This document shows, piece after piece, positions 25,701 to 39,075 of a DNA stretch of 64,000 nt. The position numbers were made by a program, and so were the translations under genes. Below the pieces are notes generated by a model. It did no database searches, was not told the DNA's origin, and was given only the letters and a program-made list of their open reading frames with translations. The stretch comes from Isoperla grammatica (lineage: Eukaryota; Arthropoda; Insecta; Plecoptera; Perlodidae), in assembly GCA_945910005.1 (NCBI GenBank), contig CAMDTW010000465.1:1-64000 (forward strand), written 5' to 3'. The stretch's first letter is position 1. Every line of letters begins with the position of its first letter.

Positions 25701-28700
25701 AAAATCAGCAATTTCTAAATTTTATGCATATTTTAACCAAAAACGACCAAAAAACTCAATTTATGCATTTTCATAATACTCTTTTAGAATGCACACTAAC
25801 ATTATTATTTTTCAACGGTTGGTGTAACTTCTAAAGTAGTTATCGAAATAAGACGAAATGGACAAATTGTGCTTATTGGAGCCTGAAACGCTCTAAAACA
25901 ACGATTTGTCAACTTTGGTTGAAACCCTTAGGAATCCCCAGCCGTATGCAAGATTCCTCTTAAAACTGGAAGTTTGTGGTAGATAGACTGAAATCAGCCA
26001 ATTTCTATGTTTTATGCATATTTTAACCAAAAACGACGAAAAAACTCAATTTATGCATTTTCATTATACTCTTGAAGAATGCAGCCTATAATTCTTATTT
26101 TTCAACGGAGGTTGTAACTTCTATAGAAGTAATCGAAATGTGACGAAATGGACAAATTGTGCTTATTGGAGCCTGAAACGCTCTAAAACAACGATTTGTC
26201 AACTTTGGTTGAAACACTTAGGAATCCCAGCTGTATGCAAGATTCCTCTTAAAACTCGAAGTTTGTGGTAGATAGACTGAAATCAGCCAATTTCTATATT
26301 TTATCCATATTTTAACCAAAAACGACCAAAAAACTCAATTTATGCATTTTCATAATACTCTTGAAGAATGCAAAATATAATTCTTATTTTTCAACGGAGA
26401 GTGTAACTTCTATAGAAGTAATCGAAATGTGACGAAATGGACAAATTGTGCTTATTGGAGCCTGAAACGCTCTAAAACAACGATTTGTGCAATTTGGTTG
26501 AAACCCTTAGGAATCCCAGCCGTATGCAAGATTCGTCTTAAAACTGGAAGTTTGTGGTAGATAGACTAAAATCAGCTAATTTCTATATTTTATGCATATT
26601 TAAACCAAAAACGCAAAAAAAACTCAATTTATGCATTTTCATAATACTCTTTCAGAATGCATACTAACATTATTATTTTTCAACGGTTGGTGTAACTTCT
26701 AAAGTAGTTATCGAAAGGTGACGAAATGGAGAAATTGTGCTTATTGGAGCCTGAAACGCTCTAAAACAACGATTTGTGCAATTTGGTTGAAACCCTTTGG
26801 AATCCCAGCCGTATGCAAGATTCCTCTTAAAACTAAAAGTTTGTGGTAGATAGACTAAAATCAGCCAATTTCTATATTTTATGCATATTTTAACCAAAAA
26901 CGACGAAAAAACTCAATTTATGCATTTTCATTATACTCTTGAAGAATGCAGCCTATAATTCTTATTTTTCAACGGAGGGTGTAACTTCTATAGAAGTTAT
27001 CGAAATGTGACGAAATGGACAAATTGTGCTTATTGGAGCCTGAAACGCTCTGAAACAACGATTTGTCAACTTTGGTTGAAACACTTAGGAATCCCGGCCG
27101 TATGCAAGATTTCTCTTAAAACTGGAAGTTTGTGGTTGATAGACTGAAATCAGCCATTTCTATTTTTTATGCATATTTTAACCAAAAACGACGAAAAAAC
27201 TCAATTTATGCATTTTCATTATACTCTTGAAGAATGCAACCTATAATTCTTATTTTTCGACGGAGGGTGTAACTTCTATAGAAGTTATCGAAATGTGACG
27301 AAATGGACAAATTGTGCTTATTGGAGCCTGAAACGCTCTAAAACAACGATTTGTCAACTTTGGTTGAAACCCTTAGGAATCCCGGCCGTATGCAAGATTC
27401 CTCTTAAAACTGGAAGTTTGTGGTAGATACACTGAAATCAGCCAATTTCTATTTTTTATGCATATTTTAACCAAAAACGACGAAAAAACTCAATTTATGC
27501 ATTTTCATTATACTCTTGAAGAATGCAGCCTATAATTCTTATTTTTCAACGGAGGGTGTAACTTCTATAGAAGTTATCGAAATGTGACGAAATGGACAAA
27601 TGGAGCTTATTGGAGCCTGAAACGCTCTAAAACAACGATTTGTCAACTTTGGTTGAAACCCTTAGGAATCCCAGCCGTATGCAAGATTCCTCTTAAAACT
27701 GGAAGTTTGTGGTAGATAGACTGAAATCAGCCAATTTCTATTTTTTATGCATATTTTAACCAAAAACGACGAAAAAACGCAATTTATGCATTTTCATTAT
27801 ACTCTTGAAGAATGCAGCCTATAATTCTTATTTTTCAACGGAGGGTGTAACTTCTATAGAAGTAATCGAAATGTGACGAAATGGACAAATTGTGCTTATT
27901 GGAGCCTGAAACGCTCTAAAACAACGATTTGTCAACTTTGGTTGAAACACTTAGGAATCCCAGCTGTATGCAAGATTCCTCTTAAAACTTGAAGTTTGTG
28001 GTAGATAGACTAAAATCAGCTTATTTCTATATTTTATGCATATTTAAACCAAAAACGCAAAAAAAACTCAATTTATGCATTTTCATAATACTCTTTCAGA
28101 ATGCATACTAAAATTATTATTTTTCAACGGTTGGTGTAACTTCTAAAGTAGTTATCGAAAGGTGACGAAATGGACAAATTGTGCTTATTGGAACCTGAAA
28201 CGCTCTAAAACAACGATTTGTCAACTTTGGTTGAAACCCTTAGGAATCCCAGCCATATGCAAGATTCCTCTTAAAACTGGAAGTTTGTGGTAGATAGACT
28301 GAAATCAGCCAATTTCTATTTTTTATGCATATTTTGACCAAAAACGACAAAAAAAACTCAATTTATGCATTTTCATTATACTCTTGGAGAATGCAACCTA
28401 TAATTCTTATTTTTCGACGGAGGGTGTAACTTCTATGGAAGTTATCGAAATGTGACGAAATGGACAAATTGTGCTTATTGGAGCCTGAAACGTTCTAAAA
28501 CAACGATTTGTGCAATTTGGTTGAAACCCTTTGGAATCCCAGCCGTATGCAAGATTCCTCTTAAAACTAAAAGTTTGTGGTAGATAGACTAAAATCAGCC
28601 AATTTCTATATTTTATGCATATTTTAACCAAAAACGACGAAAAAACTCAATTTATGCATTTTCATTATACTCTTGAAGAATGCAGCCTATAATTCTTATT

Positions 28701-29955
28701 TTTCAACGGAGGGTGTAACTTCTATAGAAGTTATCGAAATGTGACGAAATGGACAAATTGTGCTTATTGGAGCCTGAAACGCTCTGAAACAACGATTTGT
28801 CAACTTTGGTTGAAACACTTAGGAATCCCGGCCGTATGCAAGATTTCTCTTAAAACTGGAAGTTTGTGGTTGATAGACTGAAATCAGCCAATTTCTATTT
28901 TTTATGCATATCTTAACCAAAAACGACGAAAAAACTCAATTTATGCATTTTCATTATACTCTTGAAGAATGCAACCTATAATTCTTATTTTTCGACGGAG
29001 GGTGTAACTTCTATAGAAGTTATCGAAATGTGACGAAATGGACAAATTGTGCTTATTGGAGCCTGAAACGCTCTAAAACAACGATTTGTCAACTTTGGTT
29101 GAAACCCTTAGGAATCCCGGCCGTATGCAAGATTCCTCTTAAAACTGGAAGTTTGTGGTAGATAGACTGAAATCAGCAAATTTCTATTTTTTATGCATAT
29201 TTTAACCAAAAACGACGAAAAAACTCAATTTATGCATTTTCATTATACTCTTGAAGAATGCAACCTATAATTCTTATTTTTCGACGGAGGGTGTAACTTC
29301 TATAGAAGTTATCGAAATGTGACGAAATAGACAAATTGTGCTTATTGGAGCCTGAAACGCTCTAAAACATCGATTTGTGCAATTTGGTTGAAACCCTTAG
29401 GAATCCCAGCCGTATGCAAGAGTCCTCTTAAAACTGGAAGTTTGTGGTAGATAGACTAAAATCAGCCAATTTCTATATTTTATGCATATTTTAACCAAAA
29501 ACGACGAAAAAACTCAATTTATGCATTTTCATTATACTCTTGAAGAATGCAGCCTATAATTCTTATTTTCCAACGGAGGGTGTAACTTCTATAGAAGTTA
29601 TCGAAATGTGACGAAATGGACAATTTGTGCTTATTGGAGCCTGAAACGCTTTAAAGCAACGATTTGTCAACTTTGGTTGAAACCCTTAGGAATCCCGGCC
29701 GTATGCAAGATTCCTCTTAAAACTGGAAGTTTGTGGTAGATAGACTAAAATCAGCCAATTTCTATATTTTATACATATTTTAACCAAAAACGACCAAAAA
29801 ACTCAATTTATGCATTTTCATAATACTCTTTCAGAACGCACACTAACATTATTATTTTTCAACGGTTGGTGTAACTTCTAAATAAGTTATCGAAATGTGA
29901 CGAAATTGACAAATTGTGCTTATTGGAGCCTGAAACGCTCTAAAACAACGATTTG
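22741..29955 (+). repeat. Satellite block 6, about 25 monomers
   Basis: 7215 bp, nearly the same length as block 2, and colinear with it at an offset of 19808 on both sides. The middle (about 25510-27430) instead carries a', c, b, d, c', b, a monomers that match block 8 (about 32590-34790) minus one monomer. Single-base indels cluster between 23588 and 25700: ACGATTGTC, CAATTTAGCATT, GGTTGTGTAAC, TTGAAAACCC, GCAACTATA and GTTTGCATGGTAG. The last nine monomers form most of the array-ending module. No gene is supported. Confidence 0.95.
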
Positions 29956-30207
29956 TTAGGTTAGGTTAGGTTAGGTTAGGTTAGGTTAGGTTAGGTTAGG
30001 TTAGGTTAGGTTAGGTTAGGTTAGGTTAGGTTAGGTTAGGTTAGGTTAGGTTAGGTTAGGTTAGGTTAGGTTAGGTTAGGTTAGGTTAGGTTAGGTTAGG
30101 TTAGGTTAGGTTAGGTTAGGTTAGGTTAGGTTAGGTTAGGTTAGGTTTGTTTAGGTAAGGTTAGGTTAGGTTAGGTTAGGTTAGGTTAGGTTAGGTTAGG
30201 TTAGGTT
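29956..30207 (+). repeat. (TTAGG)n telomere-type array 6, F1 lineage
   Basis: 252 bp of TTAGG with the F1 marker starting at 30146, about 61 bp before the right end, otherwise perfect. It is the positional counterpart of array 2 in the 19.8-kb duplication. Standard junctions, G-rich strand on +. Confidence 0.97.
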
Positions 30208-31921
30208 GAAACCCTTAGGAATCCCGGCCGTATGCAAGATTCCTCTTTAAACTGGAAGTTTGTGGTAGATAGACTGAAATCAGCCAATTTCTATATTTTA
30301 TGCATATTTTAACCAAAAACGACGAAAAAACTCAATTTATGCATTTTCATTATACTCTTGAAGAATGCAGCCTATAATTATTATTTTTCAACGGAGGGTG
30401 TAACTTCTATAGAAGTTATCGAAATGTGACGAAATGGACAAATGGAGCTTATTGGAGCCTGAAACGCTCTAAAACAACGATTTGTCAACTTTGGTTGAAA
30501 CCCTTAGGAATCCCAGCCGTATGCAAGATTCCTCTTAAAACTGGAAGTTTGTGGTAGATAGACTGAAATCAGCCAATTTCTATTTTTTATGCATATTTTA
30601 ACCAAAAACGACGAAAAACGCAATTTATGCATTTTCATTATACTCTTGAAGAATGCAGCCTATAATTCTTATTTTTCAACGGAGGGTGTAACTTCTATAG
30701 AAGTAATCGAAATGTGACGAAATGGACAAATTGTGCTTATTGGAGCCTGAAACGCTCTAAAACAACGATTTGTCAACTTTGGTTGAAACACTTAGGAATC
30801 CCAGCTGTATGCAAGATTCCTCTTAAAACTCGAAGTTTGTGGTAGATAGACTGAAATCAGCCAATTTCTATATTTTATCCATATTTTAACCAAAAACGAC
30901 CAAAAAACTCAATTTATGCATTTTCATAATACTCTTGAAGAATGCAAAATATAATTCTTATTTTTCAACGGAGAGTGTAACTTCTATAGAAGTTATCGAA
31001 ATGTGACGAAATGGACAAATTGTGCTTATTGGAGCCTGAAACGCTCTAAAACAACGATTTGTGCAATTTGGTTGAAACCCTTAGGAATCCCAGCCGTATG
31101 CAAGATTCGTCTTAAAACTGGAAGTTTGTGGTAGATAGACTAAAATCAGCTAATTTCTATATTTTATGCATATTTATACCAAAAACGCAAAAAAAACTCA
31201 ATTTATGCATTTTCATAATACTCTTTCAGAATGCATACTAACATTATTATTTTTCAACGGTTGGTGTAACTTCTAAAGTAGTTATCGAAAGGTGACGAAA
31301 TGGACAAATTGTGCTTATTGGAGCCTGAAACGCTCTAAAACAACGATTTGTCAACTTTGGTTGAAACCCTTAGGAATCCCAGCCATATGCAAGATTCCTC
31401 TTAAAACTGGAAGTTTGTGGTAGATAGACTGAAATCAGTCAATTTCTATTTTTTATGCATATTTTAACCAAAAACGACGAAAAAACTCAATTTATGCATT
31501 TTCATTATACTCTTGAAGAATGCAGCCTATAATTCTTATTTTCCAACGGAGGGTGTTACTTCTATAGAAGTTATCGAAATGTGACGAAATAGACAATTTG
31601 TGCTTATTGGAGCCTGAAACGCTTTAAAGCAACGATTTGTCAACTTTGGTTGAAACCCTTAGGAATCCCGGCCGTATGCAAAATTCCTCTTAAAACTGGA
31701 AGTTTGTGGTAGATAGACTAAAATCAGCCAATTTCTATATTTTATACATATTTTAACCAAAAACGACGAAAAAACTCAATTTATGCATTTTCATAATACT
31801 CTTTCAGAACGCACACTAACATTATTATTTTTCAACGGTTGGTGTAACTTCTAAAGTAGTTATCGAAATGTGACGAAATGGACAAATTGTGGAGCCTGAA
31901 ACGCTCTAAAACAACGATTTG
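30208..31921 (+). repeat. Satellite block 7, six monomers, copy of block 3
   Basis: 1714 bp, in the order b, b, d, c', b', c. It matches block 3 at an offset of 19823 with a few differences (e.g. GAAATAGACAATTTG near 31589 where block 3 has GAAATGGAC). It ends with the same 7-bp-deleted flank ATTGTGGAGCC next to the array. No gene is supported. Confidence 0.95.
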
Positions 31922-32418
31922 TTAGGTTAGGTTAGGTTAGGTTAGGTAAGGTTAGGTTAGGTTAGGTTAGGTTAGGTTAGGTTAGGTTAGGTTAGGTTAG
32001 GTTAGGTTAGGTTAGGTTAGGTTAGGTTAGGTTAGGTTAGGTTAGGTTAGGTTAGGTTAGGTTAGGTTAGGTTAGGTTAGGTTAGGTTAGGTTAGGTTAG
32101 GTTAGGTTAGGTTAGGTTAGGTTAGGTTAGGTTAGGTTAGGTTAGGTTAGGTTAGGTTAGGTTAGGTTAGGTTAGGTTAGGTTAGGTTAGGTTAGGTTAG
32201 GTTAGGTTAGGTTAGGTTAGGTTAGGTTAGGTTAGGTTAGGTTAGGTTAGGTTAGGTTAGGTTAGGTTAGGTTAGGTTAGGTTAGGTTAGGTTAGGTTAG
32301 GTTAGGTTAGGTTAGGTTAGGTTAGGTTAGGTTAGGTTAGGTTAGGTTAGGTTAGGTTAGGTTAGGTTAGGTTAGGTTAGGTTAGGTTAGGTTAGGTTAG
32401 GTTAGGTTAGGTTAGGTT
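31922..32418 (+). repeat. (TTAGG)n telomere-type array 7, F2 lineage
   Basis: 497 bp. The sixth unit is TAAGG (31947-31951), as in arrays 3 and 9; the rest is perfect TTAGG. It is the counterpart of array 3 but 80 bp (16 units) shorter and without the inner TAAGG/TGAGG variants, so length and content have changed since duplication. Standard junctions, G-rich strand on +. Confidence 0.97.
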
Positions 32419-35400
32419 GAAACCCTTAGGAATCCCGGCCGTATGCAAGATTCCTCTTTAAACTGGAAGTTTGTGGTAGATAGACTGAAATCAGCCAATT
32501 TCTATTTTTTATGCATATTTTAACCAAAAACGACGAAAAAACTCAATTTATGCATTTTCATTATACTTGAAGAATGCAACATATAATTCTTATTTTTTGA
32601 CGGAGGGTGTAACTTCTATAGAAGTTATCGAAATGTGACGAAATGGACAAATTGTGCTTATTGGAGCCTGAAACGCTCTAAAACAACGATTTGTGCAATT
32701 TGGTTGAAACCCTTAGGAATCCCGGCCGTATGCAAGATTCCTCTTTAAACTGGAAGTTTGTGGTAGATAGACTAAAATCAGCCAATTTCTAAATTTTATG
32801 CATATTTTAACCAAAAACGACCAAAAAACTCAATTTATGCATTTTCATAATACTCTTTTAGAATGCACACTAACATTATTATTTTTCAACGGTTGGTGTA
32901 ACTTCTAAAGTAGTTATCGAAATGTGACGAAATGGACAAATTGTGCTTATTGGAGCCTGAAACGCTCTAAAACAACGATTTGTCAACTTTGGTTGAAACC
33001 CTTAGGAATCCCAGCCGTATGCAAGATTCCTCTTAAAACTGGAAGTTTGTGGTAGATAGACTGAAATCAGCCAATTTCTATATTTTATGCATATTTTAAC
33101 CAAAAACGACGAAAAAACTCAATTTATGCATTTTCATTATACTCTTGAAGAATGCAGCCTATAATTCTTATTTTTCAACGGAGGGTGTAACTTCTATAGA
33201 AGTTATCGAAATGTGACGAAATGGACAAATGGAGCTTATTGGAGCCTGAAACGCTCTAAAACAACGATTTGTCAACTTTGGGAAACCCTTAGGAATCCCA
33301 GCCGTATGCAAGATTCCTCTTTAAACTGGAAGTTTGTGGTAGATAGACTGAAATCAGCCAATTTCTATTTTTTATGCATATTTTAACCAAAAACGACGAA
33401 AAAACGCAATTTATGCATTTTCATTATACTCTTGAAGAATGCAGCCTATAATTCTTATTTTTCAACGGAGGTTGTAACTTCTATAGAAGTAATCGAAATG
33501 TGACGAAATGGACAAATTGTGCTTATTGGAGCCTGAAACGCTCTAAAACAACGATTTGTCAACTTTGGTTGAAACACTTAGGAATCCCAGCTGTATGCAA
33601 GATTCCTCTTAAAACTCGAAGTTTGTGGTAGATAGACTGAAATCAGCCAATTTCTATATTTTATCCATATTTTAACCAAAAACGACCAAAAAACTCAATT
33701 TATGCATTTTCATAATACTCTTGAAGAATGCAAAATTTAATTCTTATTTTTCAACGGAGAGTGTAACTTCTATAGAAGTAATCGAAATGTGACGAAATGG
33801 ACAAATTGTGCTTATTGGAGCCTGAAACGCTCTAAAACAACGATTTGTGCAATTTGGTTGAAACCCTTAGGAATCCCAGCCGTATGCAAGATTCGTCTTA
33901 AAACTGGAAGTTTGTGGTAGATAGACTAAAATCAGCTAATTTCTATATTTTATGCATATTTAAACCAAAAACGCAAAAAAAACTCAATTTATGCATTTTC
34001 ATAATACTCTTTCAGAATGCATACTAACATTATTATTTTTCAACGGTTGGTGTAACTTCTAAAGTAGTTATCGAAAGGTGACGAAATGGAGAAATTGTGC
34101 TTATTGGAGCCTGAAACGCTCTAAAACAACGATTTGTGCAATTTGGTTGAAACCCTTTGGAATCCCAGCCGTATGCAAGATTCCTCTTAAAACTAAAAGT
34201 TTGTGGTAGATAGACTAAAATCAGCCAATTTCTATATTTTATGCATATTTTAACCAAAAACGACGAAAAAACTCAATTTATGCATTTTCATTATACTCTT
34301 GAAGAATGCAGCCTATAATTCTTATTTTTCAACGGAGGGTGTAACTTCTATAGAAGTTATCGAAATGTGACGAAATGGACAAATTGTGCTTATTGGAGCC
34401 TGAAACGCTCTGAAACAACGATTTGTCAACTTTGGTTGAAACACTTAGGAATCCCGGCCGTATGCAAGATTTCTCTTAAAACTGGAAGTTTGTGGTTGAT
34501 AGACTGAAATCAGCCATTTCTATTTTTTATGCATATTTTAACCAAAAACGACGAAAAAACTCAATTTATGCATTTTCATTATACTCTTGAAGAATGCAAC
34601 CTATAATTCTTATTTTTCGACGGAGGGTGTAACTTCTATAGAAGTTATCGAAATGTGACGAAATGGACAAATTGTGCTTATTGGAGCCTGAAACGCTCTA
34701 AAACAACGATTTGTCAACTTTGGTTGAAACCCTTAGGAATCCCGGCCGTATGCAAGATTCCTCTTAAAACTGGAAGTTTGTGGTAGATACACTGAAATCA
34801 GCCAATTTCTATTTTTTATGCATATTTTAACCAAAAACGACGAAAAACCTCAATTTATGCATTTTCATTATACTCTTGAAGAATGCAACCTATAATTCTT
34901 ATTTTTCGACGGAGGGTGTAACTTCTATAGAAGTTATCGAAATGTGACGAAATAGACAAATTGTGCTTATTGGAGCCTGAAACGCTCTAAAACAACGATT
35001 TGTGCAATTTGGTTGAAACCCTTAGGAATCCCAGCCGTATGCAAGAGTCCTCTTAAAACTGGAAGTTTGTGGTAGATAGACTAAAATCAGCCAATTTCTA
35101 TATTTTATGCAATATTTTAACCAAAAACGACCAAAAAACTCAATTTATGCATTTTCATTATACTCTTGAAGAATGCAGCCTATAATTCTTATTTTCCAAC
35201 GGAGGGTGTAACTTCTATAGAAGTTATCGAAATGTGACGAAATGGACAATTTGTGCTTATTGGAGCCTGAAACGCTTTAAAGCAACGATTTGTCAACTTT
35301 GGTTGAAACCCTTAGGAATCCCGGCCGTATGCAAGATTCCTCTTAAAACTGGAAGTTTGTGGTAGATAGACTAAAATCAGCCAATTTCTATATTTTATAC

Positions 35401-38400
35401 ATATTTTAACCAAAAACGACCAAAAAACTCAATTTATGCATTTTCATAATACTTTTTCAGAATGCACACTAACATTATTATTTTTCAACGGTTGGTGTAA
35501 CTTCTAAAGTAGTTATCGAAATGTGACGAAATGGACAAATTGTGGTAATTGGAGCCTGAAACGCTCTAAAACAACGATTTGTCAACTTTGGTTGAAACCC
35601 TTAGGAATCCCGGCCGTATGCAAGATTCCTCTTAAAACTGGAAGTTTGTGGTAGATAGATTAAAATCAGCCTTTTCTTTATTTTATGCATATTTTAACCA
35701 AAAACGACGAAAAAACTCAATTTATGCATTTTCATTATACTCTTGAAGAATGCAACCTATAATTCTTATATTTTGACGGAGGGTGTAACTTCTATAGAAG
35801 TTATCGAAATGTGACGAAATGGACAAATTGTGCTTATTGGAGCCTGAAACGCTCTAAAACAACGATTTGTGCAATTTGGTTGAAACCCTTAGGAATCCCA
35901 GCCGTATGCAAGATTCCTCTTAAAACTGGAAGTTTGTGGTAGATAGACTAAAATCAGCCAATTTGTATATTTTATGCATATTTTAACCAAAAACGACGAA
36001 AAAACTCAATTTATGCATTTGCATTATACTCTTGCAGAATGCAGCCTATAATTCTTATTTTTTAACGGAGGGTGTAACTTCTATAGAAGTTATCGAAATG
36101 TGACGAAATGGACAAATTGTGCTTATTGGAGCCTGAAACGCTCTAAAACAACGATTTGTGCAATTTGGTTGAAACCCTTAGGAATCCCAGCCGTATGCAA
36201 GATTCCTCTTAAAACTGGAAGTTTGTGGTAGATAGACTAAAATCAGCCAATTTCTATATTTTATGCATATTTTAACCAAAAACGACGAAAAAACTCAATT
36301 TATGCATTTTCATTATACTCTTGAAGAATGCAGCCTATAATTCTTATTTTTCAACGGAGGGTGTAACTTCTATAGAAGTTATCGAAATGTGACGAATGGA
36401 CAATTTGTGCTTATTGGAGCCTAAAACGCTCTAAAACAACGATTTGTCAACTTTGGTTGAAACCCTTAGGAATCCCGGCCGTATGCAAGATTCCTCTTAA
36501 AACTGGAAGTTTGTGGTAGATAGACTAAAATCAGCCAATTTCTATTTTTTATGCATATTTTAACTAAAAACGACGAAAAAACTCAATTTATGCATTTTCA
36601 TTATACTCTTGAAGAACGCAACCTATAATTCTTATTTTTCGACGGAGGGTGTAACTTCTATAGAAGTTATCGAAATGTGACGAAATGGACAAATTGTGCT
36701 TATTGGAGCCTGAAACGCTCTAAAACAACGATTTGTCAACTTTGGTTGAAACCCTTAGGAATCCCGGCCGTATGCAAGATTCCTCTTAAAACTGGAAGTT
36801 TGTGGTAGATAGACTGAAATCAGCCAATTTCTATTTTTTATGCATATTTTAACCAAAAACGACGAAAAAACTCAATTTATGCATTTTCATTATACTCTTG
36901 AAGAATGCAACCTATAATTCTTATTTTTCGACGGAGGGTGTAACTTCTATAGAAGTTATCGAAATGTGACGAAATGGACAAATTGTGCATATTGGAGCCT
37001 GAAACGCTCTAAAACAACGATTTGTGCAATTTGGTTGAAATCCTTAGGAATCCCAGCCGTATGCAAGATTCCTCTTAAAACTGGAAGTTTGTGGTACATA
37101 GACTAAAATCAGCCAATTTCTATATTTTATGCATATTTTTACCAAAAACGACGAAAAAACTCAATTAATGCATTTTCATTATACTCTTGAAGAATGCAGC
37201 CTATAATTCTTATTTTTCAACGGAGGGTGTAACTTCTATAGAAGTTATCGAAATGTGACGAAATGGACAAATTGTGCTTATTGGAGCCTAAAACGCTTTA
37301 AAACAACGATTTGTCAACTTTGGTTGAAACCCTTAGGAATCCCGGCCGTATGCAAGATTCCTCTTAAAACTGGAAGTTTGTGGTAGATAGACAGAAATCA
37401 GCCAATTTCTATTTTTTATGCATATTTTAACCAAAAACGACGAAAAAACTCAATTTATGCATTTTCATTATACTCTTGAAGAATGCAACCTATAATTCTT
37501 ATTTTTCGACGGAGGGTGTAACTTCTATAGAAGTTATCGAAATGTGACGAAATGGACAAATTGTGCTTATTGGAGCCTGAAACGCTCTAAAACAACGATT
37601 TGTGCAATTTGGTTGAAACCCTTAGGAATCCCAGCCGTATGCAAGATTCCTCTTAAAACTGGAAGTTTGTGGTAGATAGACTAAAATCAGCCAATTTCTA
37701 TATTTTATGCATATTTTAACCAAAAACGAAAAAAAAACGCAACTTATGCATTTTCATTATACTCTTGAAGAATGCAGCCTATAATTCTTATTTTTCAACG
37801 GAGGGTGTAACTTCTATAGAAGTTATCGAAATGTGACGAAATGGACAATTTGTGCTTATTGGAGCCTGAAACGCTCTAAAACAACGATTTGTCAACTTTG
37901 GTTGAAACCCTTAGGAATCCCGGCCGTATGCAATATTCCTCTTTAAACTGGAAGTTTGTGGTAGATAGACTAAAATCAGTTAATTTCTAAATTTTATGCA
38001 TATTTTAACCAAAAACGACCAAAAAACTCAATTTATGCATTTTCATAATACTCTTTCAGAATGCACACTAACATTATTATTTTTCAACGGTTGGTGTAAC
38101 TTCTAAAGTAGTTATCGAAATGTGACGAAATGGACAAATTGTGCTTATTGGAGCCTGAAACGCTCTAAAACAACGATTTGTCAACTTTGGTTGAAACCCT
38201 TAGGAATCCCAGCCGTATGCAAGATTCCTCTTAAAACTGGAAGTTTGTGGTAGACAGACTGAAATCAGCCAATTTCTATATTTTATGCATATTTTAACCA
38301 AAAACGACGAAAAAACTCAATTTATGCATTTTCATTATACTCTTGAAGAATGCAGCCTATAATTCTTATTTTTCAACGGAGGGTGTAACTTCTATAGAAG

Positions 38401-38758
38401 TTATCGAAATGTGACGAAATGGACAATTTGTGCTTATTGGAGCCTGAAACGCTTTAAAGCAACGATTTGTCAACTTTGGTTGAAACCCTTAGGAATCCCG
38501 GCCGTATGCAAGATTCCTCTTAAAACTGGAAGTTTGTGGTACATAGACTAAAATCAGCCAATTTCTATATTTTATACATATTTTAACCAAAAACGACCAA
38601 AAAACTCAATTTATGCATTTTCATAATACTCTTTCAGAACGCACACTAACATTATTATTTTTCAACGGTTGGTGTAACTTCTAAAGTAGTTATCGAAATG
38701 TGACGAAATGGACAAATTGTGCTTATTGGAGCCTGAAACGCTCTAAAACAACGATTTG
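32419..38758 (+). repeat. Satellite block 8, about 22 monomers
   Basis: 6340 bp. It opens with an a' monomer and matches block 4 until about 33600. It then continues with d, c', b, a, a, b', c monomers resembling about 40250-42500 in block 9 (for example GAAAAACCTCAATT at 34842 and 41792, offset 6950). After an empty b'-c site at 35583-35589 it runs through mixed a and b monomers. It ends in a b'-c pair before array 8. Odd variants are GCCTTTTCTTTATTTT near 35670 and CTTATATTTTGACGG near 35765. No gene is supported. Confidence 0.93.
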
Positions 38759-39075
38759 TTAGGTTAGGTTAGGTTAGGTTAGGTTAGGTTAGGTTAGGTT
38801 AAATTAGGTTAGGTTAGGTTAGGTTAGGTTAGGTAAGGTTAGGTTAGGTTAGGTTAGGTTAGGTTAGGTTAGGTTAGGTTAGGTTAGGTTAGGTTAGGTT
38901 AGGTTAGGTTAGGTTAGGTTAGGTTAGGTTAGGTTAGGTTAGGTTAGGTTTGTTTAGGTTAAGTTAGGTTAGGTTAGGTTAGGTTAGGTTAGGTTAGGTT
39001 AGGTTTGGTTAGGTTAGGTTACGTTAGGTTAGGTTAGGTTAGGTTAGGTTAGGTTAGGTTAGGTTAGGTTAGGTT
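38759..39075 (+). repeat. (TTAGG)n telomere-type array 8, mosaic of F1 type
   Basis: 317 bp with several interruptions: TTAAATTAGG near 38798, TAAGG near 38834, an F1-like marker TTTGTTTAGG at 38949 followed by TTAAGTTAGG, TTTGG near 39004 and TTACG near 39019. The marker lies about 126 bp from the right end rather than 61. The downstream flank is a', as after arrays 3, 7, 9 and 10, so the array looks like a recombinant between lineages. Confidence 0.96.

Larger units (their letters stand above)
22449..33600 (+). repeat. 19.8-kb-spaced segmental duplication, right copy
   Basis: Right-hand copy of the segment at 2662 to about 13850. It differs in the tract of about 25510-27430, whose monomer order matches about 32590-34790 instead of the corresponding 5700-7620. 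It also carries clustered one-base indels at 23588-25700. Array lengths differ between partners (271/292, 236/252, 577/497). Confidence 0.8.
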
